NCBI GenBank assembly: GCA_013399305.1
Contig: VXAI01000038.1
Coordinates: 5,394,151 to 5,458,150, forward strand
Reading direction: 5' to 3'
From: Rostratula benghalensis
Lineage: Eukaryota > Chordata > Aves > Charadriiformes > Rostratulidae
DNA length: 64,000 nucleotides
Shown: positions 1 through 14,219 of the stretch, piece after piece
How the letters are laid out: every line of letters starts with the position of its first letter
How positions within the stretch are numbered: the first letter of the stretch is position 1
The notes under the pieces: generated by a model
Seen by the model: only the letters and a program-made list of their open reading frames with translations
What the model was told of the DNA's origin: nothing
The model's database searches: none
Made by a program: the position numbers and the translations under genes

Positions 1-3000
1 CACTAGGCTGTACATTTTGCTTCTAACCAGGTGGGCTAAAGCAGGCATACTGCACATGCTCAGACTGAGAGCTTCCAGACCACAATGAGCCCTTCCTGGA
101 GGTAGCCCTTGCAGTGCAACGTCTGTAGGCTCCATATGACAAAGAGGGAAAATGTGGCTCATTGGGTGAAGTCCTGGTATTGATTTAATCACAGATGGAG
201 ACAGACTTTTCAGAGAAACAAAGCCTTAGATTGGAAATCTAACTCTCTGATAGTTAATTCAGACAAGAGGGTTCCCACCCCTAGAAAATTACTTGCCATG
301 GTACTTGCTGATTTTACCCTACATTTAATGAAAAAAAAAGGGGAAAGGTACCTCAGCACTGCCAGTTTTGAAATTTTTTTTCCTAAGAAACTATCCCAAG
401 TGAGTCTGAATCTTCTCACAGGGGTCTGTTCCCTGGCATTTAATCGCAGTCCATCCCTCTTCCCAATTTTGTCTGAGCTTCACAGCAGTTGGAAGGAGAA
501 TTCTCTAGAAATTTCTTTAGGAGAAGGAATTAAAAAGTCTGACAACTGTATATTTTTACAGAAAGCAGTAACACATGAATGGACAGTCAGTCACAGGACA
601 GTCAATGGAATTAAATGTTTACTGAGTTTAAAATGGAAACATATAAATAAATGCTTGTTACACAACATGTGATTAACTCTGGGAATTCACTCCCACAAAT
701 ATTTATTGGAACACACTGCAAAGTACAGTTCCATAAATAAACAAAAATCCACATTGCATTAATACAAGAAATACACTATATATGATAACATAAACTGTAG
801 AATTCATGCCAGAAGAACATAAAATAGTTAGAAGTAAGGAAATGTCTGCCCATCCATTGTTGGTTTTAAAAGATGGAGGCATTCTTATACCTCGTTGAGC
901 AGCCCGCTGGGACTTCTCCAAGATCCTCCCTCATGATGCAAGCTGGTGAGCGTTGGTGAGCTTACAGTTACTGGGGGAGCCAGAACAAAGATGGTCCTAG
1001 TCCACCTGCAGCCAGTGCTGCCAGTCTGCACGTGCATGCACCTCTTGTGGGTTCCTTCTCACTAAAGCAGTTTTCCCTGCTCAGGTGCCAGGCAGGATCA
1101 ATGTATGAGACTAATGTGCCCCCACAGCCTGTGCTGTCTGGGGCTTTTCCTTACTACTCAAAGTATGTCTTAGCACTAGTGTGTCAACAGCCAGTGGGAA
1201 TGTTTCTTCAGGGAGCAGAGGAGAACATGGGGAAGGCACACGCTACAAAATGTATGCCATCTTCCCCGTTACAGTATCTTAGGTGGATATGTTCCCGGAT
1301 GGGGAATTGTTGTCTTTGCAACTTGGAGGAAAAGTAAAAAGCAAACCCCAAATGCGGGCGTAGAAATTCCCTCCAGCAACAACAAAAAGCACACAAATTC
1401 TCAGCGGTGAAACACTGAGTCAGTGTGAGAGTAAAAAATACAGTTTTTAACATTTCCCGGGAGTTACGTAGCTTGGAGATTGTACTTTCAAAACATGACA
1501 TATTCTGGTCACCTGAAAAATACGGCTAGCTAAAACAAACTCCTTGCTCCTACGACTGGAAGCTTTCTGTGGCATTTTACAAGCAGCACTTGTTGTGTGT
1601 GGCCTTTCACAAATGAGGATACAAAACCAGAGCCAGGTCACACATTAGCACTGCTCTCAGACAGCTTATTCATCAAATATTTGGCTGGGCTGTGAAACCC
1701 TCTTCATTACATACACAGATTAATGCTGGGAAGTGATGTAAAGGCTGAGTTCAGGTCTCTCACATGTAGCCACCGCTTAACTGGCTGTCTTTCAGCATGA
1801 AAAACTAACACTAACATGCTATCCTTTGCTAAAGGCCACAGACACCTTATTTTTATTGAAAATGTAGGATGTACACACTTTGACTCTACAGCCTGAAGAG
1901 GAGTTGAAGTGTTGTCTTCCCAGGGTTTAGACACTGCTTATTCTACCCCGGCTCTAAGGAAGTTGAAAGGCCTAAACCATGAGTGTGAAAAGCCCAGTAA
2001 TGTCTCGTATCACGGGATTTCCCAGGTGGGCAAAATCTTCATATGGTCATCCCAGAAATCTCCAGAACCTTCATTGCTGACCCTTTGCCGTGGTTTGGTT
2101 TCATTCTGCTGCTTTCCAGCTACTGAAGCTGAGGTGAATTCAAACCTCGTCTGCCCTACTCCTTTACTTATCCTGTGTTTTGTATCAGCTCCACCATGAA
2201 GGATGTAGAAAGGAAAGATGTATGTGTTTTGAGAGTCTATAATTATAATGTAAATACAATTTAACCTTCACAAGACTACCTATCCATGGGAAAGAATATT
2301 TGCCCTTTAAATGTATGATGTTGAATTAATGGCATCAAGCAGTATCAGCTGGCTTAACTTGCCTGTACTCTTTCTGGCTATCATAGCTGCTTTCCTGCTG
2401 CAAGTATCACACAGAGGCAGATGTCTGCACCTTGCCTTGACTACAGAGAATATCAGTGTGAGAAAGATGCTGCCAAGATGTGTGATAAAACCAGAGTACA
2501 CACTTTCTCACACATCAACACTATTGTTAATTAAGACAACTTGCAAACCTGGTGGTTGAATTTTTTTGGCTGTGCTCTTTATGAAGGAAAAAAAAAAAAA
2601 AAAGCACATAGGGATTTCTGTTTTCCTAAAAGAACAGAGTTTGTCTGACTGCTGAGACACAACATGCAAACTGAAAATAGTAGTGGTGGAGCAGGAGAGT
2701 CAATCATTATAAATGATCAACTACTGGGAGGTTTTTTTCTCTTTCCTTTCTTGAAGTGTTGGTAATTTTCATATTCTCCAATTCTGAGGCACACTGCTAT
2801 TTTCCCAAACCCAGATTGATTGGTGTGTGCTGTTAAATCTAAGTACATGCTGCTTGAGTACTGGCCAAGTTCACTTCCAAGAGACTGACTTTTCAATCTT
2901 GATCGAATTATGACTCAGTGAACTTTCAAGCTGTAGCAAATCTGTTTCACAGCTAAGGACAACAGAAGGACAGCTTGTATGCAGCTCATCTTCTTATTTG

Positions 3001-5079
3001 CACCCCATGCAACACGAACAACCTTCAGGGTGATACTTGTTCTGGATACAGAATGTGGAGTACAATAAAATGGTCCTTTTTGTTCTCTAGTGCCAAGAGA
3101 GCAGCAGCCTGGGGTGCTTGCGATCTGCTCACTCCCCTTTGCTCACTGACTGATGAACATATGATTGTCCAATTAGTACCACATGGAGGAAAGAGAAAGG
3201 AACAAACAAGGCAGATAATGTAATTTATTTCATTCTGGAAGCAAAATAAAATAGAACTGCATCCATAACATTGGTGTGAAGAAATACTGGAAGGAGTACT
3301 AGGAAGTATTAGCGGAACAATGGTACACTTTGCAGAGAGCTTCATTAGATGGACAAAAATATATTATTTGTGAAACCTTTCAAAGAAAGAATTTAAAGCA
3401 GAATACAGTTGGTTTGGCAAAGGCAAATTTTACGTGTTTAAAAACAAGGCATCAATTTCTAAACCTAATTGAAGATCTAACAGGACACATGTGATTGAAC
3501 CCTATAAAATTGCACTGTATCAGGGAAAAAGAAAGCCAGAGGCACTATTACCCAGGCATAAATGTAGAGAAAGCTTGTGCTCCAGGTTAACAGGAGTAGT
3601 TCAGGGATGATCAAACCTGGACTGAGAGAGAGGGAAGATGTTTGCACAAAAGGCTGCTCTGAGATACTCTGTGTGCTGGGACACCGATCAATACTCACAA
3701 CCCCCCTTACATTTTATATTGGTCTAATACTTTCATATTTATGTTAATTGATTATTTCATTGCAGTTCTTTTCATTGTCCTACTTACCCCTCCTTCCTCT
3801 TCATTCTGCTTTTCCTGTGAAAGCCTGGAAAGTTTATGAGGAAGAAGCTATTTACTTACAGAACATAATTCCTGCACGAACTTCAGTATTCTTTGCAGTT
3901 AAAGATTCTTTCAAATGCCAACTTGTGAGTCTTCAGTCTTCTGTGGTGTTACTGACCCATGGATAAATAAAAGGAAATAAGAAATTTAATTGACTCATGC
4001 AAAGACACCCTGCACCTTCCTTGAACTCCCCCAAGGATTTCTGGTTTGTGCCTGCAGTGTCTTGGAGTTGTAGGACAGCAATTTGTGTGCAAAACCCCAC
4101 ATTATTACAAAATAAGGCTTACAAATATCCTTTTCTTCCAACTTCTTTTCAATTTTTTTTTCTCTAATATAAAGGAAGCTGAGTTAGTACTTTGTACAAG
4201 ATACACAGCATAAATAGTAAATACTTGTTTTGAAACAATTGCTAATTACATGTAATAGCAATACTTTCCCAGATGAAAGCTAAATTTGTGAAGGGAAAGA
4301 TGAGTTCAAAGCTGGGTGAAAATTTCCGGTCCCCATATCTGCAGTTAAAATTCACATCGTTACTGAATTTTCACTGCTTTCTTTTTATTTTATGCAAATA
4401 AATGGTGACTTGTTTTTTATTTGACACTGTAATGAACATAAAACCAGGAGAGACCTAAATTCAAGAAACATGAGAGTGGCAAGAGATTTGAAATAGGAGA
4501 AAATGATGAAGAAATGTCAAAGACAGGGAGCAAGACAGCTTCCTCCCTGGAGCCAATGTCTGATTCAAAGCCTCCTGAAGTCTCAGAGTGTGAAAATACT
4601 CATGATTTCTTTAATTTTTATTTTTGATTTATTGCTCTTCTGTACCCACTGGGAAAAAACAGAAAAAAAAATATTTCAGGGACACTGGAAGAAAACTTGG
4701 CTCAAGAAAATCTGCTTTCCAAAAATGTTTTTCTCAGGGTTGTCATTCATAGAAGGTTCATGGAGGCATCCTGCTTGAAACTCAGACCTTGAACACAGGT
4801 TTTACAAACAAAGACCACTTTCTCAAAAGAAAGCTTTAGAAATTAAAATAAATTTAGCACTTCTTGACATTTTTTCTTAGTAACACTACAAGGAAATATA
4901 AATTCCAAATTATGGGACAACTTAAATTATCTCAATATTGTTTGCTGGGTTGCTTAGAGGAAGTGCTTTGCCCTGAAAATTGTTTCTTGATTTCCTTCTT
5001 TCTATCCTTCCTGCAGTAAGTACTGCTGCAAAATAATCAGTCTGAATACCTGGCTAACAATCTCTGATGGGTGATTCAA
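1..5079. other. Noncoding stretch, no gene recognised
   Basis: I find no open frame with recognisable protein content on either strand. Open stretches here reach at most about 124 codons (298-672), have no recognisable domain and overlap open frames on the other strand, which is the pattern of chance ORFs. There is no RNA gene and no interspersed repeat I can name. The stretch 1330-1500 keeps a few CpGs in an AT-rich background, and 2588-2603 is an A tract. Intronic or intergenic sequence is the most economical reading. Confidence 0.6.
2588..2603. repeat. A16 homopolymer
   Basis: Sixteen consecutive A residues. No target-site duplication or recognisable retroposed sequence lies 5' of it, so I read it as a simple homopolymer and not as the tail of a processed pseudogene. 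Confidence 0.9.
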
Positions 5080-5420
5080 GCGAATATGTCTAATTTCAAT
5101 CTAGCATATTCTATACATTAATTGTGATTCCAGCAAAAAAATGCCCAATCAATCAAGCTAAACCAAGCAAATTACTTATGGCTAGAATAAATAGATATTT
5201 ATGTCTACATTGACCCTAGAATTCCTTGTCTCTGACTTGTTTCATTAACCTGTATTTAATTTTCATCTGTTGAGACATTTTTACTGAGTTCGGACCAAAG
5301 AAAATAAATGTATTTTATGAACATTTTGAAATTATTTTTAGTCTGTTTTCGTAGTGGTCCAAAACAGCTATAAAAGTTTTATATGTTTTTTTATGTTTAT
5401 GTGGAACATTTCTTGTTCTT
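5080..5420. other. AT-rich block, possible conserved noncoding element
   Basis: This is a long AT-rich stretch with many homeodomain- and POU-like words (TAATT, ATTAAT, ATTTAAT) and no simple repeat or transposon signature. Such texture is common in vertebrate developmental enhancers, but it also occurs in ordinary AT-rich intron. Only cross-species alignment separates the two. No open frame of note crosses it. Confidence 0.2.
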
Positions 5421-7860
5421 AGACTGAATGCATTCTGCAGCATTCTGCCTCACACAGGGCACTAAAGGGGCTGCATTCCTACTCTCATGGTGTATTTCAC
5501 CTGGGAGGGCTATAGCTCAGCACCGCCTCAGACAGACCCGTAGGTGTTATCAGATGCAAAGGTGGCCTCAGGAAGTCTTGGGAAATGTATTATTTGATGT
5601 CAGCACCTTCACATTTGATTTCAGCTGGGATCAGGCCGTGGTGAAATCAAGGCCATACGTACACAGTTTCTTAGAATATCAAGGGTGACTTTCTCCTGCG
5701 AGGGTGCTTTGTTCCCAGGTGTGACAGAGCTGCAGGTGCCCCACAGCCCATCCTCACCTGCCCCATGGGACATGAGCCTTTGTCTGTCATGCAAACTGGA
5801 AATCCTTATTGGTGCATTTTAACAGATAAGTGGAAAATTCTAGTAATTTATAATAAGCAAGCCCTGGATCCAAATATTCCAATTTCAGTTTGCAGTCTTC
5901 CTTCATCCTGCCTACGTTCACATCCAGATTTTGGGCACAAACCTCTATTTCTTTGATGAAGAGATGCTGAACCACTGAACTGAGTATACCTGCAATTTCC
6001 AGGCCATTCAGTGGTTCCTATTGGGATTTCACAGCTCGGAGCACTGTCTAGTTTCCACACAGCAAAGCACAGAGAGCAAAATTTGTGATACTGACTTTTA
6101 ATTTGCTGCTTCTAAAATATTCCTTTCTGCTGAAAACTTTGGAAAAACCCATCTACTATGACATTTGCCTTGTTAAGCAAAATTGGGAAATAAATATGCT
6201 TTTTCAGTCTGTTTTCTTTTAGAAAGTATTCTCAACTGGAATGGAACAGCTTGTGCTAAAATACCCAATTATAGCAGAACCTCTCCATGACGCTATTTTA
6301 CATTGTTTCTCCCTTTTCTGCAAACAATATGATAGAAACTACAAGCCTGACAAAATTTACGTAAAAGTGTTTTATTAATTTCTTGTGCTGCAGGTAAATA
6401 TGTGGGATGCTGTTGTCAGGAAGATTTATTATAGCTATTCAAGTGTAGAGGTAGCAGGAGCTGGTTTAAAGAGTAAGGAAGTTACTGAACTGCCATAACA
6501 CGTATGTGAGTGCTTTTTCCCTGCCAGACTGCTCACTTAACAATAACAAATAAATGCTTCCTGGGGAATGTCTTCTCCTGACCCCAGGATACTCATTTTT
6601 GATTGTTAAATCTTCGTGCATGATGTCTCACTTGACCCTGCACTTTCCTTCATGTTATTAAAGAAACATCTTTACTAACCACGGGATGCCTGAGCTACTA
6701 GTGAAGGACAGTGTAGTGGCCTTGTAATGGGCTTTGTTTTGGGCTAACTGTTTTTTTCTCTGTTGACCTTGGGTTTCAGATTCATTGTCAGGGAAGCCCC
6801 TGGGTTTTTAGGAGGCTTCATGTGAAGAGGCAACAAAGAGTTAAAAAGTATGGTGGAAGCAGCATTACTGAGTTAGGTATAGAAATGGTAATAACCTGAG
6901 GTTGTTCTGGGGTACCTCTCATGTGGCCAGGGACCATCCTGGATCAGAGAGAACCACAGGTGGTGCAGCACAGTGTAGGCTGGAGTTCCCAGATGGTGAG
7001 GGAAGCAGATAAGTGTGGGGATGGCATTCAAAAGCACAAGCAACAGGGAAGAAGGGAGAGATGAAAAATGAATTAGGCATCCTATTTTCCATTCTGGCCA
7101 AAGTGAGCTTCAAAAAGGCATTATTTGTACCTAACCAGTCTTCCCATGTCCCCCATGAGCTTGTTCAAAAGCAGACAATGATTATAAAAATAGGCAGTGG
7201 CATTAACAACTGCCATCATCTTGCTCTCTGATTCCTAGGCTGGCCACAGAGGGGACTCCTGCAGATGTCTGTTTTACAACAAGATTTTGGGCAGAGTTGT
7301 GGCTTGAGGTAAGGGACTGCCTTTGGCTTCTAGTGAGCGTTACTGTCATCTTGGCAACTTGACTGCACCTTGACTGCAGAAAGCTGTGACTTTCGGCTTC
7401 TTTTATAGGAGGGAAATAGCTATTGTGTCTGAGGTTTCCTTTTTTCTGTATTATCCCTTACATTTTTGACTTATGCTTTCTCAACTAATTTATAGACAGA
7501 TAATTTAATCTGAGAGATGAGTAAATGTGCTGAAATACAGCCTACACTTCACTCATATGAAAATTTATATTGTTTTCATTTATTTTATTCTGTTCCCTTG
7601 AAAGAAAATAGTCATTTTCACTGAAAGTACATGAGGAGATTTTTACACAGAAAGAGATAATATTTAATGTGCACTTTTTTGTAGAAAGTGAAGATGAAAA
7701 ATTCTTCTAGCACTTTTAGGAAATTGCTCTATTTTTGTCTGTCATGTAGTTTTGAATCATGGAGAGGTCTTATAAGCAAATGTCTTTTTCTTTTCACTGT
7801 GATCTACTAGAAAAAAAAAGACAATATTAGAAGAGCAGAAAACAGTAAACTAAATTACAT
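5421..7860. other. Noncoding stretch, no gene recognised
   Basis: Short open frames at 5428-5688 and 5765-5956 have no recognisable protein similarity, and the second overlaps open frames on the opposite strand. A tRNA A-box-like word near 5510 lacks a B box and a cloverleaf. Nothing else stands out. Confidence 0.6.
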
Positions 7861-7880
7861 AGTTGGCAGAAAATTGCCTA

Positions 7881-7900
7881 ATTCTCTCTGCAGAGAGAAT
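7881..7900. repeat. Perfect 20-base palindrome
   Basis: The sequence attctctctgcagagagaat equals its own reverse complement over all 20 bases. The symmetry stops at the next base on each side. It is centred on CTGCAG. Confidence 0.95.
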
Positions 7901-8130
7901 GTATAAATTTATAATTTATAGCATTTACAATATTTAGAAGTGATGGGATTATAAAGTGAAGGGTATTCACTTGAATATGCTTGCAGTGTAGCTCAAATAT
8001 TTACTGTTTGGATAGTTATAGCACCCCTCTGCGGCGGGAAAGTGCTATTGTGTTCCTACAAATGGGAACAAAGAAATTAAAAGTTGCTTGCCGAAGGTCA
8101 GAGGAGGAGTCTTTTACAGTAAGACATTAT

Positions 8131-8146
8131 ATCTCTAATTAGAGAT
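8131..8146. repeat. Perfect 16-base palindrome around TAATTA
   Basis: The sequence atctctaattagagat equals its own reverse complement. Its centre is the homeodomain core TAATTA. It lies 230 bases downstream of the 20-base palindrome. Confidence 0.95.
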
Positions 8147-8330
8147 TAAAGCTCACATTGTAACTCCTAGCCTTCTCTAACTGGGCTGTTCCAGTGTGGT
8201 AATAATTGGCTGCTAAAGGGATCTTGAATGACACCTGAGTGGAACAAATGATATGGAAATTATATTCATTATCTCATAATTAAAAACTGTAACAGTCCAG
8301 TCAGTTGGTCTGATCCCTAAAGGGCATACT

Positions 8331-11300
8331 CTGCAGTAAGTAATCTTTCAAAAGTTCTCCATGGTATTTTCATACCCACGTGTATGAACTGAAAACATTC
8401 TCACAGTTTTCATTAACAGGGCATGTCGTAGTGTAGGCAGAGATAAGAGGGACCATAAAGATTTTACAGCGAAAAAACAGGCAGAGGAGAGATTGGGAAA
8501 AAAAGTACATCTGACTCATTATGACTTAGCCACTTCTGAATCAGGGTGGTATTTATCACGTCCTGCTGGTGCTCCCTTTCCTCAGTCATCTTTTCTGGTA
8601 CTGGCTGTGATTGCATACAAAAGTATTTCAGGTTTTCCTCCTTTGTCTCGCTCAATTCCTGGCCTCTGGTGCCACAAGACTCCTGGGTCTGATACTCAAT
8701 TTTTCTGTCTCCCAACATCTGACATTCACATTTCTGTCTTCTATTTTTAACTTCTTTTTTTTTTTTTCACTAATATTTCCATGGGTCAGTAAAGTCTAGT
8801 GCAGCTAACAGAAGCAGCAGATTCTTTTCTTTCATCAAAGGTAATGTGGATAGAAGCCCACATAGCTGGGTTATCACACAGTTTACTATAACCAGCCACC
8901 CTGTTTGATGAAGAAGAGCTGTCTGTATTGTGTCTGCAGTGTGTATAATTGCAGCAACTGACTTTGGTTGGTCATTGCCATAGGTGGGCAGACGTAAACA
9001 TCTGGCAGCAGCAGTACAGGGTAAAATACTTCCTTTCCTGAGGAAAGCAGCACTAGAAAATCGTTTATGTTGAATAAATATTTAAAATGTAAATCTATAA
9101 GCCTGACTTTAACTGAGAACTTGGTTCCTTCTCAAACTCTATCAGAATATCAGAAGTTCTTGTATTTTCGTTGCTTTCTGCATTTCCAGCCCCATGTTCC
9201 ACATGCTTTAGCTGGAAACCTAGCAGAGTTGTATCCATGGCAAATGGGCTAAGCAGACACTGTCCACTTTGGTTTAGCTGCTCTGTAGTCACCTTGTGTC
9301 AAAGATGGGATGTGATATCAACACCCTGTGGCCACAAGAACCAGCTGCCACAGTCTTTGGGCCAAGAAAAGAGGAGAGGAACGTGAAAGCAGGTGAAAAA
9401 AAGTTGAAATGAAAGTCAGATGAGGGTAATTGGCTGCATTAATGCCAATCTGCTGTCCCAGAAGAGAGCAGGTTACAGGCAGCTTCTCTATCCTGCCTTA
9501 AGCTGTCCCTTATCCTGGAAGAATCCTAAATGTTAGGAACGAAATGGTCAGTATTTATTAGGCTTTAAAGATCTGTTACACTCGTCATCCAACAAGAGCT
9601 TGTTGGAAGTGTGGGGCTGAGTAGAATTCTCTGCTGATATGACTGTGGTTTGTGAGTAAGACTCTCCTGCAGATGGTTTCATTCATACAAATAGCTTAAA
9701 ATGAATAAAAATGTTTTAATAACTTCCTAACTGACCTACACAATTTTTTTACTCCTGTGCTGTGACCTAAGGCATCCCAGCCCTACAGTGATGCTAACAC
9801 TGAGCAGCTCACCCAGGGAACCAAGCTTAGCCCATTCTGAACAAAATATGTCTCATGTAGCTACCTCATGAGAGCCATGGCTGGGCCATGGAGGAATGCA
9901 CGCTATTTATAAGCACGTGCCCACACATACGTATTTTTTAATTTGATGCTACTTGTGATAAAGACAATATAAAAGATATTCCCACTGGATAAAATAAGAA
10001 CTGTCTATTTGTGAGAATTAGCAGCACAGTGTTAATAGAGAAAACAGGTAAATAGATGGATAGGGATGAAGACAGAGCCAAGGGGACTGCTCAGCTCCCC
10101 ACACTGTCTTAGCACGACTGCACTTTAATCCAGCTTTGCAGTGACCTCTAGGGACAAAAGAGCAGATCAGTCTGTGATGACAGCGCTAACGGGGAGAGTG
10201 ATAGCACGTTTTCAATGGAAACTGTTCACTGAGCTGCAGCTGCCATTTCTCACCAGGCTCCCCTAGCCTCCCCGGAGAAAGAGGCAAGGGTTTATTTGTG
10301 GAAGTGGATCAAGATTTATAGTCTGGGTGGGCACTTTAGACAAAGGTTTCTTCTTGCATTGGCAGACACTTTGAACTGATACAGCATGACAGAAGGCAGT
10401 AACTGATGAGTCTTGGAATAGAGATTGTTCACCTGACCGAGAACAAACTTGGTATTTTTTCTTAAAAAGTTATTTCTTGTCTGAAACTGCCCGGAGCTCC
10501 GAATGGATTGGATTCCCAAAGGTTGTGGGGCTGTTTCCCTCCTAGGACTTTTGACCAGGGTTAGGAGCAAGGCAGAGTAGTCAGGTTATAAATTCACTCT
10601 TCGTCCCAGAGGTTATGACGGATGCCATATCATTCTTAGACTTTCATTTCTTATCCAGGCAGGAGGAACAAAAGCCTCTGCTGGAAAATAAATACCCGTC
10701 GCATATTTCAAGATCTGCATAACTAGAATTGTGCTCATGCTGAGTGGTTCACACTTAGTTTGTGAACAAACACTCTAGAATGTTCTTGGTGAGTGGTTGC
10801 ATGTGGAGAGGCAAATCACAGCTGCAATATTTCATCTGGCTTTCTTTTATAAGTTACAATGTGTAAAATACCTGATATCAATATATGTCATAGCAAGGAT
10901 CGTAAGAAATCAGAGACCTTGGTAGCTATAAGATAGCTCACCAAATTTATTCAGCAGCATTCATTGTGTACAAGTTTTATCACATTCATAGCTGAGCTGT
11001 TCTCAGGATACCTCTGCATGTGACAGGTTGTGTTTGTATGAATAAAATTACTTTGGCAAAAAAAAGACCCAACCCAACAAAATAAGAGTGAGCCATATGA
11101 AAAAAAAAATATAATTGTCCTTTATAGAGTTAGTTCCGTAGCTTTTGGGCTAGATGCCTATGACAGACATACATAGACAGACCCCAGGAAGAAATTCTAG
11201 GTAGCAAATAAGCAAAGGCATGTTGTGTAGTTCTGATTTTTGAGTGAACTTTTGGAGAAAGGAGCCAGTTTACAGGGAAGTGTCACTTTTCCACCAGTGT

Positions 11301-14219
11301 CGCTGAACTAAAGAAGCAGGAATGAAGCCCAGGGATGTAGCAGGCAGAAAGCCATGCAGAAAAGGACCAGAAGGATGCAAGTGACAAAACCAGGAGGATA
11401 TGCTGGGATAAGTTTGAAGGGAGCAGTTTCTAAGGCTGAATATCTTCAGTCTGTGCATTTGTTCTTGCCCCGAGTAGTTCCAATCTTCTGCATTTACTGA
11501 GTATCCCTGTTGTCTTAAAAACATATTTTGACATCAGTGGTGAGGAAATTCAATACTTCCTGTTGCAGCAGCATTTAAGAATTCAAGTGTGTGCATAATC
11601 CCAAAGCAAATAACCACTGAGGTCACTTATTCCGAGCTACTTGTGCAACTCTTAAGATAACTGTTTCACTCTTTGACAGCCAAACTGGAGGGTTATGGAC
11701 ACAACTCACTATCAGTATTGTTTTTTCCCCAGTAGTGGGATCAGAGGATAAAGCAGCTGATGGCCTGATATCATTCTCTCTCACTTGCAGCTATCTGGAG
11801 GAGGTCACAGGGCCAGCCTTGATCCACTGCCAATAAAGCCATAAATCTCTTTGAGACCCGTGCTCCTTTGTGATTTCTGGTGGAGCCCGAGTTAGTCTTG
11901 ATAAAAATATGATGAAAACAACCCATTTTTAATAGGATTCTGATAAGTTCCTCTTCCAGATCTGGCTGAAACCAAGAAATCTCAGTTTTGCTTTGAGGAA
12001 AAAAATGCAATGAAGCCAAGATTCCGCAGATTTTAGGTTTAGGCAAAAAGATTTTTCTATCTTCCTGCATTATGCAAACCAATTTGGCTTAATGCATGCG
12101 CATGGGGATGTTTCATGGAGGGTATTCATGGCCTTTGCCAGCAAAACAGCGATATCTGCTGCAGTAGGGGCTTTTGAACTAAAAGACCTCGACTCCCAAG
12201 GATTAACCAGTTCATCTGCTGCAGTTTTTAGTGCCTACCATGGATCCTTGCATTTTTTCTTCTAAGTCAGGAATTTGCCATCATTGAAACATTCTGTTAC
12301 TGCCAGAGGCTTTTTCCTAAGAGGTTTCCCAAATCTCTGCTTTGCTCCAGGAAGTCAAGTGTCTGTGCTTCTGTTGCTCTCGTAGTCTCACCAGCTGAAG
12401 GTTTGCAGTAACACATCCGGGAGGCTGTGTAACCTCTTCTCCTGGCACTTCACTGCACAATGCTCTTTGACTAAATTCAGACTGAGAATTTGTTCCCCTT
12501 CATTTTCCTTAAGAGTATCCCAGAGATTCCTCTGTGACAGTGAAACAGTGGAGTCAGTATTTAAAATCAGTTGTTTCCTTTGGTTAATATTAACCTGCTG
12601 AGAAAGGATGGTGTCTGCGGATCAGTTTAAAAAAGGCATTTCTATAATCCTGATCATTTCTGATTATATGCTAACATAAAATAGTTCTCTTGTCTGGCTG
12701 CCAGTTTAGACTTGGGGGTTTGAACTTACATTTCTTACTTTATTTTTTGTCCCAAAATTTCAGAATGTCTTAATTTTCTTCTTCTCTGATCCTGTGAAGA
12801 TTTATGATGTAACTGTGAAGCTGGACTCAGTCCAGACATTTGTAACTGGTTTAAATATCCTCAAAGTTTGGATGTGATCAGGTGATTTTGCTCCATGTCT
12901 TAAGTTCCTTGTTACTTGTATCTAATTGGTTTTATCCTATTTTAGATGTATTCAGATAAAACTTTTCTGACTCATACATGCTGCTGTCTCCCTCTGAATT
13001 ATCACTGCTTAGGGATAATAGATATTGCTGTCAGCCACATGGTGACACATTTTTCTAACTTTCTTTAACTTGTTTTTTATGCATGACATTTTATTTTTGC
13101 TGGGGAAGGGCTGTTTCAATTTTGTGTAGAATCAGTTTAGTCTATTGCTTTTTTCCAAAGCAACTTTTCTGCTGAATCTTACATGTTCTTTCAGTTCACA
13201 GATTTCTTTGTTTGAAGATGACTATTGATATGTGAAAATCGCAGCCTTCAAGAGCCATCTCACACTGGAGGTAGAATGAAAGCAGGAGACTATAAAATGT
13301 CACTGAACTATTGATTGTTATTTGGTTCATATAAAGGAAAACAGCCTGGTGAAGATGAACATAGGAAATGAAATTTTGGCTTTCCACACCGAACACTCTG
13401 GTCAGGCCTTATTCCACACTGTCGGTGCCAGTTAAGTCAATAGTTATTGTTTCCACTGTGGTAGCAGAAAAACTACTTGGGACAAGGGATGTTTCTTTGC
13501 AAACACAGGGGATATTTTGGCTATGGTTTATGACTAAACTCTTAGATGAAATACAGTTATAACATACTTAATGATGAAAATTAGAATTACTACTTCTATG
13601 TAGGCATTTTTCAGCTGTGCCTGGCTCTACTCTTGGCAACAGAGTCAGCCCATAAACTAGTCTGAAGGCAGGCAGATAATTTCTTACGGAAGAAATAGCT
13701 TAATCCTGTAACACCAAGGCTTAACTAAAGTTGATACGAGGAAAAGTCATAAATTATCATTATGATAAAGCTGCGGTTCAAGTCTCATTATTACAGGTCG
13801 TATTACAAAATGGCAAATAAATCTAGCTAGTCTGAAGAAAAAGAGACTGTTCCAGATGAGTTTTCACCTTTTCTTAGTGACATAGGCATTGCTACAGATC
13901 AGCAGGGCACCCAAAGGGACCAAGTAAAAGGAAGATGTTCAATTCCACCCTAGGTTTTTGGACCACAAGACCAGTGGGCTTTGTGTTTCATTTTTTTCAG
14001 GAAGGTTGTTTAAGCCATCTAAGCCACTGGAAAGTACATTAAATGGCTTATTTCAGTTGTCCCCTCTGTGTGATACCGGAGAAAAACCTGACACAGGGGC
14101 TTTGTGCTGTTTTTATCACCTCCTTTTTCTAATCACAGGGTCTCACCCAGGTGGCTTTTTGATTACAGTGGTCCATCTCTGCCTTGTGAAATCCCTTCCA
14201 GGGACAGCAGTGTTATTTA
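8331..14219. other. Noncoding stretch, no gene recognised
   Basis: No recognisable coding segment, RNA gene or transposon. A run of 13 T residues lies at 8755-8767. Pyrimidine-rich sequence from about 12,250 to 13,200 contains many TTTC/CTTT words but no clean exon. An open frame begins at 13,958 and runs to 14,362, which I reject as coding. Intron or intergenic sequence. Confidence 0.6.

Larger units (their letters stand above)
7861..8330. promoter_or_regulatory. AT-rich block with two perfect palindromes, possible enhancer
   Basis: The block contains a 20-base perfect palindrome (7881-7900) and a 16-base perfect palindrome centred on TAATTA (8131-8146). Further TAATAATTGG- and ATAATTAAA-type words follow between about 8200 and 8290. 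TAATTA is the core bound by many homeodomain dimers, so a homeodomain-rich enhancer is a reasonable guess. No simple repeat or transposon explains the palindromes. Function is inference only. Confidence 0.25.

Noticed and set aside
4442..4627. Hydrophilic 61-codon open stretch (KFKKHESGKRFEIGENDEEM...)
   Set aside because: It looks protein-like because the strand is purine-rich (AAG/GAA codons). It has no good acceptor or donor, ends in a T-rich stop region and belongs to no recognised family.
5503..5560. tRNA-like start (gggctatagctcag resembles an A box)
   Set aside because: No B box, no cloverleaf arms and no CCA-side acceptor pairing.
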